Part shown: in pieces, positions 23,206-35,334 of the stretch | Position numbering within the stretch: the stretch's first letter is position 1 | Layout: each line of letters opens with the position of its first letter | Origin: Eustoma russellianum | Lineage: Eukaryota; Streptophyta; Magnoliopsida; Gentianales; Gentianaceae | DNA: 64,000 nt | Direction: 5' to 3' | Assembly (NCBI GenBank): GCA_036186865.1 | Contig: AP025067.1 | Coordinates: 9,038,981 to 9,102,980 of the forward strand | Position numbers and translations under genes: made by a program | The notes under the pieces: generated by a model | What the model was told of the DNA's origin: nothing | The model's database searches: none | What the model saw: only the letters and a program-made list of their open reading frames with translations

Positions 23206-23902
23206 GTCTATGATTGTATCAATGTTATACTTAACTACATCAAGACCTGATATTATGTTTAGTGTGTGTATGTGTGCTAGGTTTCAATCCTGTCCTAAGG
23301 TATCACATTACAATGCAGTGAAAAAGATCTTTAGATATCTTAAGCATACACCTCATTTAGAACTGTGGTATGATAGAAACGCTAAGTTGGAATTACACGC
23401 ATATAGTGACGCTGATTATGGTGGTTGCAAATTAGATAGAAAATCCACTAGCGGTACATGTCAATTCATAGGAACCAATTTGATCTCTTGGTTTTCTAAA
23501 AATCAAGCTAGTGTAGCTCTTTCTACCACTGAAGCCGAGTATATTGCTTTGAGTTTATGTACTACCCAAATACTTTGGCTTAAACAGCAACTTAGTGATT
23601 TTGGCATTAAAATGAAAAAGATTCCAATTTTCTGCGATAGCACAAGTGCAATCAATATTTTCCGGAATCCGGTGCTTCATTCTAAGGCCAAACACATTGA
23701 GGTGCAATACCGCTTTTTTCATGATCATTTTCAAAAAGAGGATATTGTGATAAACCATATAAGAACTAATCACCAAATTACTGACATCTTCACCAAACCC
23801 CTTAATCAAGCCACTTTTGAAAACTTACGAGTCAAATTAGGAATGATGACTTACAATACCATTGCAAAGTTCTATCTTTTGCATGATTTGCAAAATAAAT
23901 GA
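23206..23902 (+). pseudogene. Copia-2 RNase H
   Basis: The open frame at 23210-23902 is uninterrupted over 230 residues but follows a frameshift near 23190. It has SRPDIMFSVCMCARFQ, SDADYGGCKLDRKSTSG, ALSTTEAEYIALS, IFCDSTSAINI and DIFTKPLNQ, the full Copia RNase H pattern with its acidic residues. It removes RNA from the RNA-DNA hybrid in working elements. Isolated from its RT frame it is unlikely to be translated. Confidence 0.88.
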
Positions 23903-24142
23903 GGAGATAGAATAAGAACATGATTTAGTTGGTAAGTCATGGATTTTAGTTGGTAAGTCATGATGAATCATATACTAAGTTTTAATTGGTATAAGTGGAG
24001 CATAGGTTAAGGGGGAGAGTATGAGTTGAGGGGGAGCAACATACTATTTAAAAGTTGAAAACATTTGGTTAAACTTTTGGTTATAAGTTGTGACATTAAA
24101 ATCATGTTAGGTTATTTTGAAACTCATCCAAAAGGGGGAGAA
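23903..24142 (+). other. Copia-2 3' tail with polypurine tracts
   Basis: Noncoding sequence with three GGGGGAG tracts (about 24010, 24028 and 24131-24142). The last one, AAAAGGGGGAGAA, directly precedes the 3' LTR and is the likely plus-strand primer. Multiple tracts of this kind are a known trait of SIRE-type elements. Confidence 0.8.
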
Positions 24143-26278
24143 TGTTGAGAAATATGTTTGGATAATTTTCAAAGTCATGATTTTAAGTGGTGAATACTAA
24201 AAAATGTCACACATGGTGTTATATGTGATTAAAAGTTGAAAAAGCTGAAAAAGTTGACATCGATCTCTCAGGTTGTTGCACATCAATCGATCTATGTACA
24301 TAGATCTCTCACATCGATCGATCTATGTACATAGATCTCTCACATCGATCGATCTATGTAGGGCAGAAAAGTTTAAGACCTTTCTGTGAGACATCAATCT
24401 CTAAACCTGAGACACATCGATCGATCGATGTACATCGAACCCTCACTTTGATCGATTGATGTAGGTCAGAGACAAAATCTGAACCTTTCTGTGAGACATC
24501 GATATCTCTGAAGCTGAGGCACTTCGATCGATCGGTGTGTAGGGTTTTTAGAAATAATTTTTTAAAATGTGTTATAGTGATTGTTTTCATTTGTATATGA
24601 ATTATACATGTTCATTATGTGATTATTATGTGTTTTTGGTGATTATTATTGTCTTGTGACTAACGTGCCTGAGAAGCTTCTACAACTTACCAAAAAGGGC
24701 GAAATTGGTATTTGATTTTTGTAGGAACATCACATGATGAAAATATGTCAAGGATTTAGTCTCATCCTATTTATCATGACAAAGGTGGAATTGTGATTAT
24801 TTCTGACCATCGGGGTCATTTCTGGAGTTTTCTCACCCCAGGGGTATTTTGGTCATTTTACCTCCAAGGGTATTTTTTGGTATTTTCACTCAAGGAATCT
24901 CTTGAGCATATTATTATCTTCATTCTGGAGCTGTGTTATTATTATTTTGAAGATAATATGGTGATCTTATATCTTATTCTCTCAACCAATGATATTATTG
25001 ACTATAGCTGGATATGTGACGATTTGAGATGTCACATTCTAATTTTTCTTGAAGACCCTCTTATATATGTTATAAGAGAACATTTATCATCATTATTCAG
25101 AGATATTAAGGGTGTCAAAGGTGTGGAAATGTTCTTGTCATATAAGAAGAAATATTGGAGAATTTCGGTGTTACGCGTTGACATAATCTTGTCAATTGTT
25201 ATCTATTTATTTCTTCTTCAAAAATTTGAGTTTCTACACATATTGTTATGTCCAAAAACGTGTTTAATCAGGTGGACATGATGTGGTATTCATTTTATTA
25301 TTTGGAGACAAGTGGACCAACCAAAAAGGAGCTAGTTGGCAAAATTGCCAACTTGGAAATTTCAAAAATATACCCAACGGCTATAGACCTTTCTTGGGTA
25401 TTTTCAGCAGATTTTTTAAAGTCAATTGGAGCTCTCACATGTCCTATTATGGTGCTTAAATTTGGGGATAATTTGGTGGTATTATCCTTTCTTATTTTAT
25501 TAAGGAAAAACAAAAATTATTTTTGGAAAATATGTAAGGTGGCCAACGGCTACTTGAAGTTTTGGAGCTAATTTTTTGAAATGTTCAAAGCCCACATGCC
25601 TATTATCTTGCCAAAGAGTTGAGAAGATGACGGAGTTGTTATGACCATATTAACTTCACATTTTCAAGATAATTCCAAGTTATTTTTCAAGGTGTAAAAA
25701 TCGGCCAAGGTGACATCCAAGGTGGACCAATCATTGTGTTTTATTTTTCTAAGTGTACAAGGCCAACCAATGATGTGAAGACATTTGGACTTGGTGATGA
25801 AGATGGTGACACATTGGAAGTCTTATCTCCAAGGCTCAAATCACAGTATAAATAGAGGCAATGGTGAAGAAGATGAAACACACATGAAGCTCACAAGCAT
25901 TTGTTGAATTGTCTAGCTTTCATCTTCAACTTCTTGTTGTTATTGTTTTATTCATTATAGCAAAGGTGTTCTTGTTGTATTATGGTGAGCGAAAAGCCTC
26001 TTGAGCTTCATTTGTAAGATTGATTAGCCATCTTTATAAGGCTACATCAATAGGTGTTAGAGGAGTTGCAACTAAGTGTTGCTTAGAAGGTGATTATCCA
26101 AGTCTTGAGTAGGGTTAGTTTATAACCCAAAGATCAAGCTTGGCTCTTGTTGTAAGGTGCTCATTTGATAGTGAAATCCAAGGAAAGGTGTTCCATGGGA
26201 CTGGAGTAGGTCACATTGACCGAACCAGGATAAATCCTTGGTGTTCTTCTTTAGTTTTTTTATTTCTGTTTTCTGCTT
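24143..26278 (+). repeat. Copia-2 3' LTR, truncated at its 3' end
   Basis: It starts TGTTGAGAAATATG and parallels 15720-17709. It breaks off at TTCTGCTT, where the 5' LTR continues for about 640 bp to its CA end. TATAAATAG lies at 25847-25855. The palindrome cluster at 24255-24535 has an extra 31-bp unit. Apart from these the two LTRs differ by scattered substitutions and small indels. Confidence 0.87.
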
Positions 26279-26283
26279 GTCTC

Positions 26284-28911
26284 TAGGTGAAGATTTTCAA
26301 AGTACTAAGAGAGATTAGCTTCTTGGTGGGTTGGATTCATCTTAACCTCCATTCAAGATTCAATTTGGTAAGACCATCTAGCCTCAAACTAAGTTGTATT
26401 GTGTGTTTAAACAGCGGCTAACAAATATTTCTACCCCTAAAACCGTATATGTTAGGAAGGGGTTGAAGGAAGCATTACTTTGTTTCAACAAGTTTTAAGC
26501 AAGATCTAACATCCAAAAAGGCAAGTACACTATAAATGCTCTTGACTTGTGTGTGAAAGTATATGCTCGGATGTCTAGCTATCATTAAGATTTAATATTA
26601 GATGGAAAACATTAAGCTTGAAGCATGAAAGTTTAGTGTTCCTTAAGAAAGGTGACTTGCATGTGTGAAATTCCCCCAAAGGTGAGTTCTTTGCCTCCTT
26701 TGAATATGAACATGTTGCATATCTAAAATAAATGGGGTAAAATTTCTCTTTCTCACCATGTGAAGGGGACGGTGGAGGAAGGAGATAGGGTTGAACAATA
26801 TTTCATGTGAAAGAATATGTTTTAAGAGGAGAAAGATATATGGAAGTTGTATGTTTGAATGTTTTACTGCTTAGATGTGTTATGTTCATTATGAAAATGA
26901 AATATAGGCCCTTCTTATGTGTAGGAGACGGGATGTTTGGGGGTTAGGAAGTACATAAATTTAGTTGTACCAAAAGTAGACTTTATTATGTACAAAATGT
27001 GTAAAGCCCGAAAATGGTCCTTAGGAACGTGAAAATGAGCTAATTTTTGGTGGGATGCTGCCTTACGTGTTTATCAAATCAGTGAGTTTGAATTCTGGAA
27101 AAATGACTTGTGGTTAATCTAAAATAAAATTTTTAGTGAAGGCTGGTCATTTCAGATTCTCTATGTACCTATCTTTAGAAAAATAATTAGATGACACCTT
27201 AAACCCATTGGATTGCTCTGGAATTTTTAGGTACACCCTTAAGACATAGATGAACATATCCATGTAAATAAATCCACTTGGAACCACCATTTTTAGGGTT
27301 ACCAACTGAGTTGAAGTTAACGGTACAAAACTGAAAAACAGGACAGAATTAAGGCAAGAGTTGTGAGGCCTTATTATTATGAATTTGGACTCATATGTGT
27401 TATTAGGCTTATGAATATTACTTCTTGGTATGTCCATTATGTTTTCCAGGTATTGGCCCAAAATAAATAAGCTTTTTGGGCTTGAAAGCAAGGTAAAAGC
27501 TGGGTACTGCGCTGCTGAATCCAGCAGTACCCTGTTTTGGTAATTTAATGATTTGAGTGTTTTATATGTCCTGAAACGTTACGAATTTTTTTCGCCAAGT
27601 AGATAAGACTCCATTATGATATGTCTGTCATGAGATCATGAGAATAGGCCGAAATTATGAGGTTTGAGGCCGCATGAACAGAACGTTAAATTCAAGAAAT
27701 TTTTCCAGCTTATGAAATAAGACTATACGTGTATTATGTGATGCATCTAGCCATGAGTTTCATGTTGCACATCATGTATTGCATCATCATCATTCACGTG
27801 ATTTATGAAACTGAGCTCATGACAAAGAAATTATGAAAAACAATTTTTTTAAGAAAATTTTTCAGTTTTGAAAAGAATGACTCCTATTGGTACCATTTAT
27901 TTCTGGCCAGCATAACCCGCTCCAGATCCGGGGTTAAATGATCTGATGATTATGACTGTTCAGGCCCGGAGAGAATAGATCTGATTGTGACGATTATGAC
28001 CATTCAGGCCCAGAGAGAATAGACCTGATTCTGACGATTATGACCGTACAGGCCCGGAGAGAATAGACCTGAAGACTATGATTGATGATATGACCGTTTT
28101 CGGATCTGGAAATAATAGATTCGAAAGGATGGACATGACCGCCTCTGATCTGGATATAATAGATCTGAATACTCTCTTGTTTTATTGACGATGATGTTTT
28201 AAAAGAAAGAATGAACGAATTTGTCCCTATTTTGTCATACTGCATCACACGTGTATATTCATACATGTTGCACTTAATGGCTATTCGTATGTTTGGTATG
28301 CTATTACTTAGCCTAGGATGTTATAACTTGATATCCCCTAAGTTATGATTTTAATGTTATTTCGTGTAAGTTATGATCTTGTTACTTACGGATACTGGAT
28401 GGAAGGTCAGGTATGTTACGAAACCAAATTTTGGGGTTTGGTTATTGTGTATACTTTCCACTTAATTCATGATCATTTATGATATACTTGCTGGTGACGT
28501 TGGCACTCGCCCCTTATTTTTCATCCCACAACCTGCAGGAAACAGGGTTGAGTGGATCGAGGATGAACCTAGGGTTCCTTATCTATAGAAGAGCGAGCGG
28601 AGGATGTCTTAAGGATTTTTGTTATGATGGTAATGTTTGATGGATTTTTTATGAACTTATGTTGGGAACATTGATGTTCGGATTTCCTTATTTCGCGAAC
28701 ATGGTTGTAAGATTTATGTCGGATATTTAGACTGTTTTTTTTAAAAGTTTTTATTTTGCCTCGGTTTTCGCTTACCTGTTGATGTGCAAGCATGAAATTC
28801 CGTATATTTTGTTATGGACTACGACATGTTATGGATTGACGCCTGGTACTCTCCGTAGTGAAGTACGGCGGGTGCACCGTATCCGGCTAGGCCGGGATGC
28901 GGGGCGCTACA
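26284..28911 (+). repeat. Tekay 5' LTR, second part
   Basis: It resumes the LTR after Copia-2 and matches 46569-49412. Relative to the 3' LTR it has lost about 218 bp at position 27000 (between ACAAAATGTG and TAAAGCCCG; the extra piece is at about 47285-47502). It ends GGGGCGCTACA at 28911. Confidence 0.9.
27935..28180. repeat. Tandem ~44-48-bp repeats in the Tekay 5' LTR
   Basis: About five degenerate units built on GATTATGACCGTTCAGGC and GGAGAGAATAGACCTG follow one another. The last two have drifted to TCGGATCTGG and AATAATAGATTCG. The same array occurs in the 3' LTR at about 48440-48670. Confidence 0.78.
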
Positions 28912-28913
28912 GG

Positions 28914-28925
28914 TGGTATCAGAGC
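28914..28925 (+). other. Tekay primer-binding site
   Basis: TGGTATCAGAGC begins two bases after the LTR end, matching the initiator-tRNA-Met type primer site of plant LTR elements. Confidence 0.92.
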
Positions 28926-29229
28926 TGAGGCTCTAGATTTGGGCAGAATATAGAATTAAGTTATGATTTTAGAAATCTAAGTTTGACTTTAGACCTAAGT
29001 CACAATCCTAGAGGAGAGTTGACCTTAGACTAGGCTGACTTAGATTGGAAAATTAGGGCCTTGATCTGATAATAAAGCTCTAATTGATGACATTTTATAT
29101 GTCCTAGAATTTAATCCGTACCGTATCTTCTTGCATGACCACTTGAAATCTCTATTGGATTACAAATTAAATTTTGTCACCTATCTGGATATGTTCATCT
29201 TGAATAAACTCCAACGCTACATAGTGCAG

Positions 29230-29867
29230 ATGGTACGACCACGAGGTAGACCCACTAGGGCTCGACCAGAGGTGTAGGAGCCAATTCCTCCTCCACCCGC
29301 TCAGGTCCCTCCACCATCACCCCCACAAGACCAGAATCCACCCCCGGCCTAGAATAAACCGCCCCCAGATGATTCCCGTCATTCAGGCTTTTTAGACGTT
29401 TTGTCAGACCGTGACCCAGATCAGTCAGGTGATGCTACATCAGAATTCTCCTCAGTCTCATGAGCCTGTCAGAGATGCCCAGTACTACTTTGAGAAACTG
29501 AAAAGAGCTAACGTCCCGCCCTTTGAGGGATAATTGGACTCAGATGCCGCTGAGAAATGGCTGGATGAGGTGGAAAATTGTTTTGAGTTAATTCGTGCAC
29601 CTGAGGTGGTGAAGACTCAAGCTGTCAGGCCATTCCTACTTGGGGAAGCGAACCAGTGGTGGAAGGCTAATTTACAATCTTTGTCAAGACCAATTTCATG
29701 GGAGAGATTTCTTCAAGAATTTAACAAATTCTACATACCACTTTCTGTAAAGATGCAAAAGTGATATGAGTTCGAATCGCTGGTGTAAGAATAAGGAATG
29801 ACGGTTGCGGAGTATGCCAATAAGTTCATAGCCTTGGGCAGGTTTCAGCCATCTACCATGAATGAAG
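29230..29867 (+). pseudogene. Tekay gag, N-terminal part
   Basis: The ATG at 29230 gives MVRPRGRPTRARPEV, then a stop and a proline-rich stretch. After frameshifts the segment 29534-29761 has WLDEVENCFELI, FLLGEANQWWKA and WERFLQEFNKFY, the Retrotrans_gag core of Ty3/Gypsy elements. The frame then breaks again (a stop at 29762) before the Copia-3 insertion at 29868. Capsid formation is the family role; this copy cannot make the full protein. Confidence 0.84.
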
Positions 29868-31346
29868 TATTAGGAAATCATACGAGATCACTGCAAAACG
29901 TGCAGCAGAAAAACAAAACTTGATCTCCGATTTCCTACCAAGGATCCATGTTGTTCGTTTTAATCGATGAAAAAAACTCAAAAATTACCTCCGAAGATTC
30001 GAAATCCGCAGATGGAAGAGGTGCGAAATCACGAACACCCTCTGTCGGTATCCACACGAATGCTTCCGCCTGGAGTGCTAGCTCTTGAACGGCGCGGCTG
30101 AGAGAACTCGCTTTTCTCCAAAAACGGCTCTAGGGTTTCTGTTGTTTTCGTGTGTATTTCGTATGTCTCCATGTACGAGATACATAGATATATATACACA
30201 TATATGGATATTAAAAACCGAGTCCTAATCGGTTTCGTTGATGCCAATCAAAATCCATATCAGATATGGATTCTGTCAGGATATTCAAAATCCATATCAG
30301 ATATGGATTCTCTCATTATTATCCGACAGCATATATATATATACATATAACCACAAAAACAAAAACAATAATAATAATATTAATAATAATTAATATCCAA
30401 TATTAATATTATTAATATTAAAACGATAATAATAATAATAATAATTAANNNNNNNNNNATAATAATAATAATTAATATCCAATATTAATATCATTAATGT
30501 TATTAATCTCAGCCATACGCATTCTTGTGTGTGACCCGATAGGCCCATATTAATTGGCAGTTGATTAAATCTCTATTAAACCAACAAGTCGTAATTGGTC
30601 TCTAAAAAGACATTACGACTACCCAATTAATACGAGTAAAGTGCAACTAGCCTAATAGCACATGCATTAATCCCTTTGTTACACGATATCTAGTTTGAAC
30701 ATAAGTCATGATCAGCGTCATACTTATATTGTTCAAACATATGATTACTCGATCTCTAAGTGGACTGATAAAACAAATGATATTGATCACACTATCAATT
30801 CATTTGAGTACGACCATGCATTTCACAGTCTCACTAATCGAGGGGCCCAAAGATATCACTCTCAAAAGAGAGGGACAAATTCTATCTTGATTGTTCAATA
30901 TCCTCTACATAATTTCTATCACATTCAATCATGACCTTTATTATTATCCAATTACGGATAACGTTTGATCATGTCAAAATATAATAGTCCTTATGTTGGA
31001 AACTATGACAATCTCAAGTCAAAGGATTAAAACATGACTATCGTGAGATTTACTTATGACGCTAATCCATGTAGTAATCTCATGATGGGTCTATCCAATA
31101 CACTGTTCTCTAACAAGTATCTATGAGATTGATTCGTATCACCATACACATAATCATCTCATGATTATCAAATCAATACTCATACTGATTATAAATTATT
31201 TTATCTCTATAACAATAATGAATCAGGGACATATATCAAAATTGTGTAACATACTAACCAACAATAATGATAATAAAACCTCTTTTATTAATAATAAATG
31301 CATAACATAAATATCCAAATCATGGCCTAGGGCACATACACTAACA
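29868..31346 (-). repeat. Copia-3 left LTR (3' LTR of the minus-strand element)
   Basis: It contains TA and AAT microsatellites (30320-30500) and the assembly gap at 30449-30458. It ends CATACACTAACA on the plus strand. Frames such as 30029-30247 recur in the other LTR and are noncoding. Confidence 0.92.
30449..30458. other. Assembly gap of ten N inside an AAT-rich tract
   Basis: Ten undetermined bases sit within an (ATA)n stretch of the left LTR. The right LTR reads AATAATAATAACAATTAATATCC at the matching point (about 37583-37605) with no extra material, so the gap may mark a collapsed or ambiguous simple repeat and the two flanks may overlap. Confidence 0.95.
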
Positions 31347-31366
31347 ATCTCCCACTTGCACTAGGC

Positions 31367-33259
31367 CTACAAATATCTGAGACCCATAGATCTAGTATGC
31401 TGATCATGCTTGACCCGTGAGAGAGGCTTAGTTAATGGATCCGCTATGTTATCGTTTGTGTCAACTTGGCATATCTTGACATCTCCTCTATCGATGATGT
31501 CTCGAATGAGATGGTAGCGTCTGAGTATATGTTTAGATCTCTGATGAGACCTAGACTCTTTTGCTTGTGCTATGGCACCATTGTTGTCACAATAAATGTC
31601 CACAGGATTTGCAATGCTAGGTACCACTCCTAGCTCAGTGATGAACTTCTTCAACCAAACTGCTTCTTTAGCTGCATCTGATGCTGCTATATACTCAGCC
31701 TCTGTTGTAGAATCAGCCACAGTGCTTTGTTTTGAACTCTTCCAACTAACAGTTCCACCATTCAATGTGAATACAAAACCGGACTGCGATCTGAAATCAT
31801 CTATGTCGGTTTGGAAGCTAGCATCTGTGTAACCATTTACAACTAACTCGTCATCCAAACCTCCATAAACCAAGAATACTTCTTTAGTCATTCTGAGGTA
31901 CTTAAGAATATTCTTGACAGCTGTCCAGTGACCTTCACCGGGGTCAGCTTGATATCTACTGGTTGTGCTCAATGGATATGAGACATCTGGTCTAGTACAT
32001 AACATGGCATACATGATCGATCCTATAGCAGAAGCATAAGGAATTTTATTCATTCGATCTCGCTCATCAGATGTTTGAGGACATTGATTCTTGCTAAGAT
32101 GAATGCCATGAGACATAGGCGGGAATCCTTTCTTGGACTCTTGCATGTTGAACCTCTTCAACATTTTATCTATGTATGTACTTTGACTCAAGCCTGTTAT
32201 CCTTTTAGATCTATCTCTATAGATCTTGATACCAAGGATATAGGTAGCCTCGCCCAAGTCTTTCATTGAGAATGAATTCCCTAACCAAGCCTTAACCTTT
32301 TGCAAGGTAGAGATATCATTTCCAATAAGCAATATGTCATCCACATATAGGACCAGAAACACTACTGCACTCCCACTAACCATCTTGTAAACACAAGGTT
32401 CATCTTCATTCTTGATGAAACAAAAGTTCTTAACTGTTTCATCAAAACGAAGATTCCAGCTTCGAGATGCTTGCTTCAATCCATAGATGGACATTTGAAG
32501 CTTGCAAACCTTCTTTGAATTCTCAGGATTTACAAAACCCTCAGGTTGTGTCATGTACACATCCTCGAGTAAATTTCCATTAAGGAAAGCAGTTTTGACA
32601 TCCATTTGCCATATCTCATAATCATAGTATGCTGCTATGGCAAGGAGAATTCGAATAGACTTAAGCATAGCTACTGGTGAAAAGGTTTTGTCATAGTCTA
32701 TACCATGAGTTTGCATGAAACCTTTAGCCACAAGCCTTGCTTTGTAGGTTTGCACATTTCCATCCATGTCAGTTTTCTTCTTGAAAACCCATTTGCAACC
32801 AATAGTCTTAATACCCTCTGGAGGATCAATTAAAGACCAAACTTGGTTATCAAACATGGATTGCATCTCAGAATTCATGGCTCCAAGCCATTTATCTGAA
32901 TCTGGACCAGACACAGCTTCCTGATAGGTAGTAGGCTCATCTTGATCTATGAGCATAACTTCACTATCATCAGTCACAAGAAATCCATCTCTCTCTGGCT
33001 GACGATGTATCCTATCAGAACTGCGTTGGACTTGTGTTACATTTTCAGGCTCCACAACTGTTTGTGGTTCTGAAATTGTCTCTAAAGACGGTTCAACGAT
33101 ATCTTGTGGAACTTGAGTTTCCTCAAGTTGTACTATACTCCCACTAGTTCTCTTGGAGAAAAACTCCTTTTCCAAAAAGACTCCATTTCGAGCAACAAAC
33201 ACTTTGTTCTCTGAGGGAATATAGAAATAGTACCCTTTAGTTTCTTTAGGATACCCCAC
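31367..33259 (-). pseudogene. Copia-3 pol: integrase C-terminus, RT and RNase H
   Basis: This is an uninterrupted 630-residue frame on the minus strand. It starts just after a frameshift in the integrase C-terminal region (GYPKETKGYYFYIP). RT motifs follow: GCKWVFKKKTDMDGN, ARLVAKGFMQTHG, DVKTAFLNGNL, QMSIYGLKQASRSW and LYVDDILLIGND with an intact YVDD box. YILGIKIYRDRS precedes RNase H, with YTDASFQTD, STTEAEYIAASDAAKE, IYCDNNGAIAQAKE and PLTKPLSRVKHDQH. The stop at 31367-31369 lies only 20 nt from the LTR and overlaps the region of the polypurine tract. Everything catalytic in this half looks intact. Confidence 0.92.
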
Positions 33260-33285
33260 AAAAATACATTTGATAGATTTTTGAG

Positions 33286-33723
33286 CTAGTTATCTGACAC
33301 TAATCTTTTCACATAAGCTTCACAACCCCAAATCTTAAGAAAAGACAAACTGGGTCTCTTACCAGTCCACATCTCATATGGTGTCTTTTCAATCGCTTTA
33401 GATGGTACACGGTTCAAAATGAATGCAGCTGTCTCCAAGGCATAACCCCAAAATGATAAAGGAAGATCTACTTGACCCATCATAGATTGAACCATATCTA
33501 ATAAAGTTCGATTTCTCCTTTCAGAAACACCATTCCATTGTGGAGTTCCTGGAGGAGTCAACTGTGAAACGATTCCACAATTTCTTAGATGTTGGTCAAA
33601 TTCTTGGCTCAAATATTCACCACCTTGATCTGATCGAAGCGTTTTAATTGTCTTACCAAGTTGATTTTGTACTTCATTTTGAAAAGTTCTAAACATTTCA
33701 AAAGACTCATGCTTATGTTTCAT
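33286..33723 (-). pseudogene. Copia-3 integrase core, second half
   Basis: The frame is the same as that of the upstream segment (33727-35334) but is separated from it by a single TAG at about 33727-33729, where relatives have Tyr. It contains LRSDQGGEYLS and NGVSERRNRTLLDMVQSMM, with the second aspartate and the glutamate of the DDE triad, then TPYEMWTGKRPSLSFL and WGCEAYVKR. A one-base shift at about 33260-33286 separates it from the RT segment. Confidence 0.9.
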
Positions 33724-33726
33724 TAG

Positions 33727-35334
33727 CTAGACATAGCCATACCTACTAAAATCATCAGTAAAAGTAATGAAATACAGAAATCCTCCTCTGGCACTAATGC
33801 TGATTGGGCCACATACATCTGTATGTACCAAGCCCAATAAGTCATTAGCCCTTTCACCATGTCCAATAAAAGGGGTCTTTGTCATCTTTCCAAGCAAACA
33901 AGACTCGCAATTTTCAAATGATTCAAAATCAAATGAATCTAATAGTCCATCTTGATGGAGTTTAGATACGCGCTTCTCATTTATATGGCTAAGGCGACAG
34001 TGCCATAGATATGCAGGGTTTAATTCATTTGGCTTAGTTCTCTTTGAAGATATGTTATAAATATTACCGTCATTGGAATCATCAAGGTTAAGAACATAAA
34101 TGCCATTATAACTACTTGCAATACAATAAAGCAAGTCATTTTTATCAAAAATAGAACACTTCTTATTTTTAATTAAAAATAAATAACCTTCATCATCCAA
34201 AACAGATACTGAAATAAGATTCCTACTCATAGTAGGAACATAAAAGCAATTGTTTAAAACTAACAAAAGCCCATTGGGCAAGACAAGCTCATAGGTCCCT
34301 ACAGCTATAGCAGCAACTCTTGCTCTATTGCCAACACGTAGGTCCACCTCGCCCTTCTTCAGCATCCTACTCCTTTTGAGCCCCTGCATATTTGTACAAA
34401 TATGGGATCCACATCCAGTATCTAATACCCAGGAAGAAGAAGTAGATAAATTAATTTCTATAACATAAATACCTGAAGATGTAGTCGCACTACCCTTCAG
34501 CTTCTTCAACTCCTCCAAATAAACATCACAATTTCTTTTCCAATGCCCAGGCTTGTTGCAATGGAAACAGGTTCCTTCCTTAGGAACCTTTGCCTTGGGA
34601 CCAGGTTTCGGTTTAGCTTGACCCTTGGACCCTTTTGCACCCTTCGCACTTTTGGGCTTACCCTTGCCTTTACCTTTCTTTTTCATAGGCTTGATATTGA
34701 CACTCAATACATGGGTAGGCTTTTTGATATTCCCCTCAGCAGTTTTGAGCATACCGTGTAACTCAGGAATGGACTTTTCCATATTATTCATATTGTAGTT
34801 CATAACGAACTGAGAAAAACTGCTAGGCAAAGAGTGTAGGATCAAATCCGTAGCGAGTTCCAAACTCAGGGGATATCCGAGTCTTGCAAGGTGATCTATA
34901 TAGCCTTTCATTTTTAAAACATGAGCGCTAACAGATTCACCTTCAGACATCTTACAGTCAAAAAGTACAACAGCGGTGTCGAACCCATCCTGCCTAGCCT
35001 GTTGTTGGAAAGCTTGTTTGAGATGTACACTCATCTCATAAGCTTCTAAGTGTTCCAGGTCTTTCTGAAGTCCTGAACACATAGTTGCCAACATAAGACA
35101 TCCTATGTCGTTTGAATCTTCCACATGCTTCTTATACTTGTTCTTAACAGCAACAGAAGCATCAGCAGGAGGTGGTTCAGGGACAGGGTCATCGAGCACG
35201 TAGGACTTCTTTTCTTGCTTGAGAACGATTCTCAAGTTTCGAAACCAATCAACAAAATTAGTCCCACATTCTTTTAATTTTTCCTTCTCAAGGATTGATC
35301 GCAATGATAAGGTGGAATTGTTATTAGCAGCCAT
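33727..35334 (-). pseudogene. Copia-3 gag, protease and start of integrase
   Basis: The ATG at 35334 (minus strand) begins MAANNNSTLSLRSILEKEKL, a typical gag N-terminus of TNT1-94-like elements. The gag domain (about residues 10-200) precedes a Lys/Gly-rich stretch and the knuckle CFHCNKPGHWKRNC (about residue 257). The protease motif WVLDTGCGSHIC is at about residue 305. The pre-integrase motif LWHCRLSHINEKRV is at about 442 and the integrase start, HTDVCGPI and FTDDFSRYGYV, is at the end. The TAG that ends this frame is a single nonsense change; the frame resumes three bases later. Confidence 0.92.

Larger units (their letters stand above)
15720..26278 (+). mobile_element. Copia-2: SIRE-like Ty1/Copia element nested in the Tekay 5' LTR
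   Basis: The element starts TGTTGAGAAA at 15720. Its second LTR starts with the same bases at 24143 after a polypurine tract. Host LTR sequence resumes at TAGGTGAAG (26284). Flanking pentamers are GTCAC (15715-15719) and GTCTC (26279-26283), a target duplication with one difference. The order is LTR, primer site, long gag with coiled coil, PR, INT, RT, RH and a 240-nt purine-rich tail. Long LTRs (2.6 kb), the extended gag and several GGGGGAG tracts suggest the SIRE/Maximus lineage; that assignment is inferred from architecture. The 3' LTR lacks its last roughly 640 bp. Coding parts are broken at many places. Confidence 0.87.

Noticed and set aside
27147..28266. Minus-strand frames in the chromovirus 5' LTR
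   Set aside because: The frame at 27147-27491 is shortened at 47742-47993 in the other LTR, lacks motifs, and overlaps the tandem array; treated as noncoding.
30449..30458. N run considered as the site of a missing insertion
   Set aside because: The sister LTR shows continuous AAT-rich sequence at the matching point, so an assembly ambiguity in a simple repeat is the simpler explanation.
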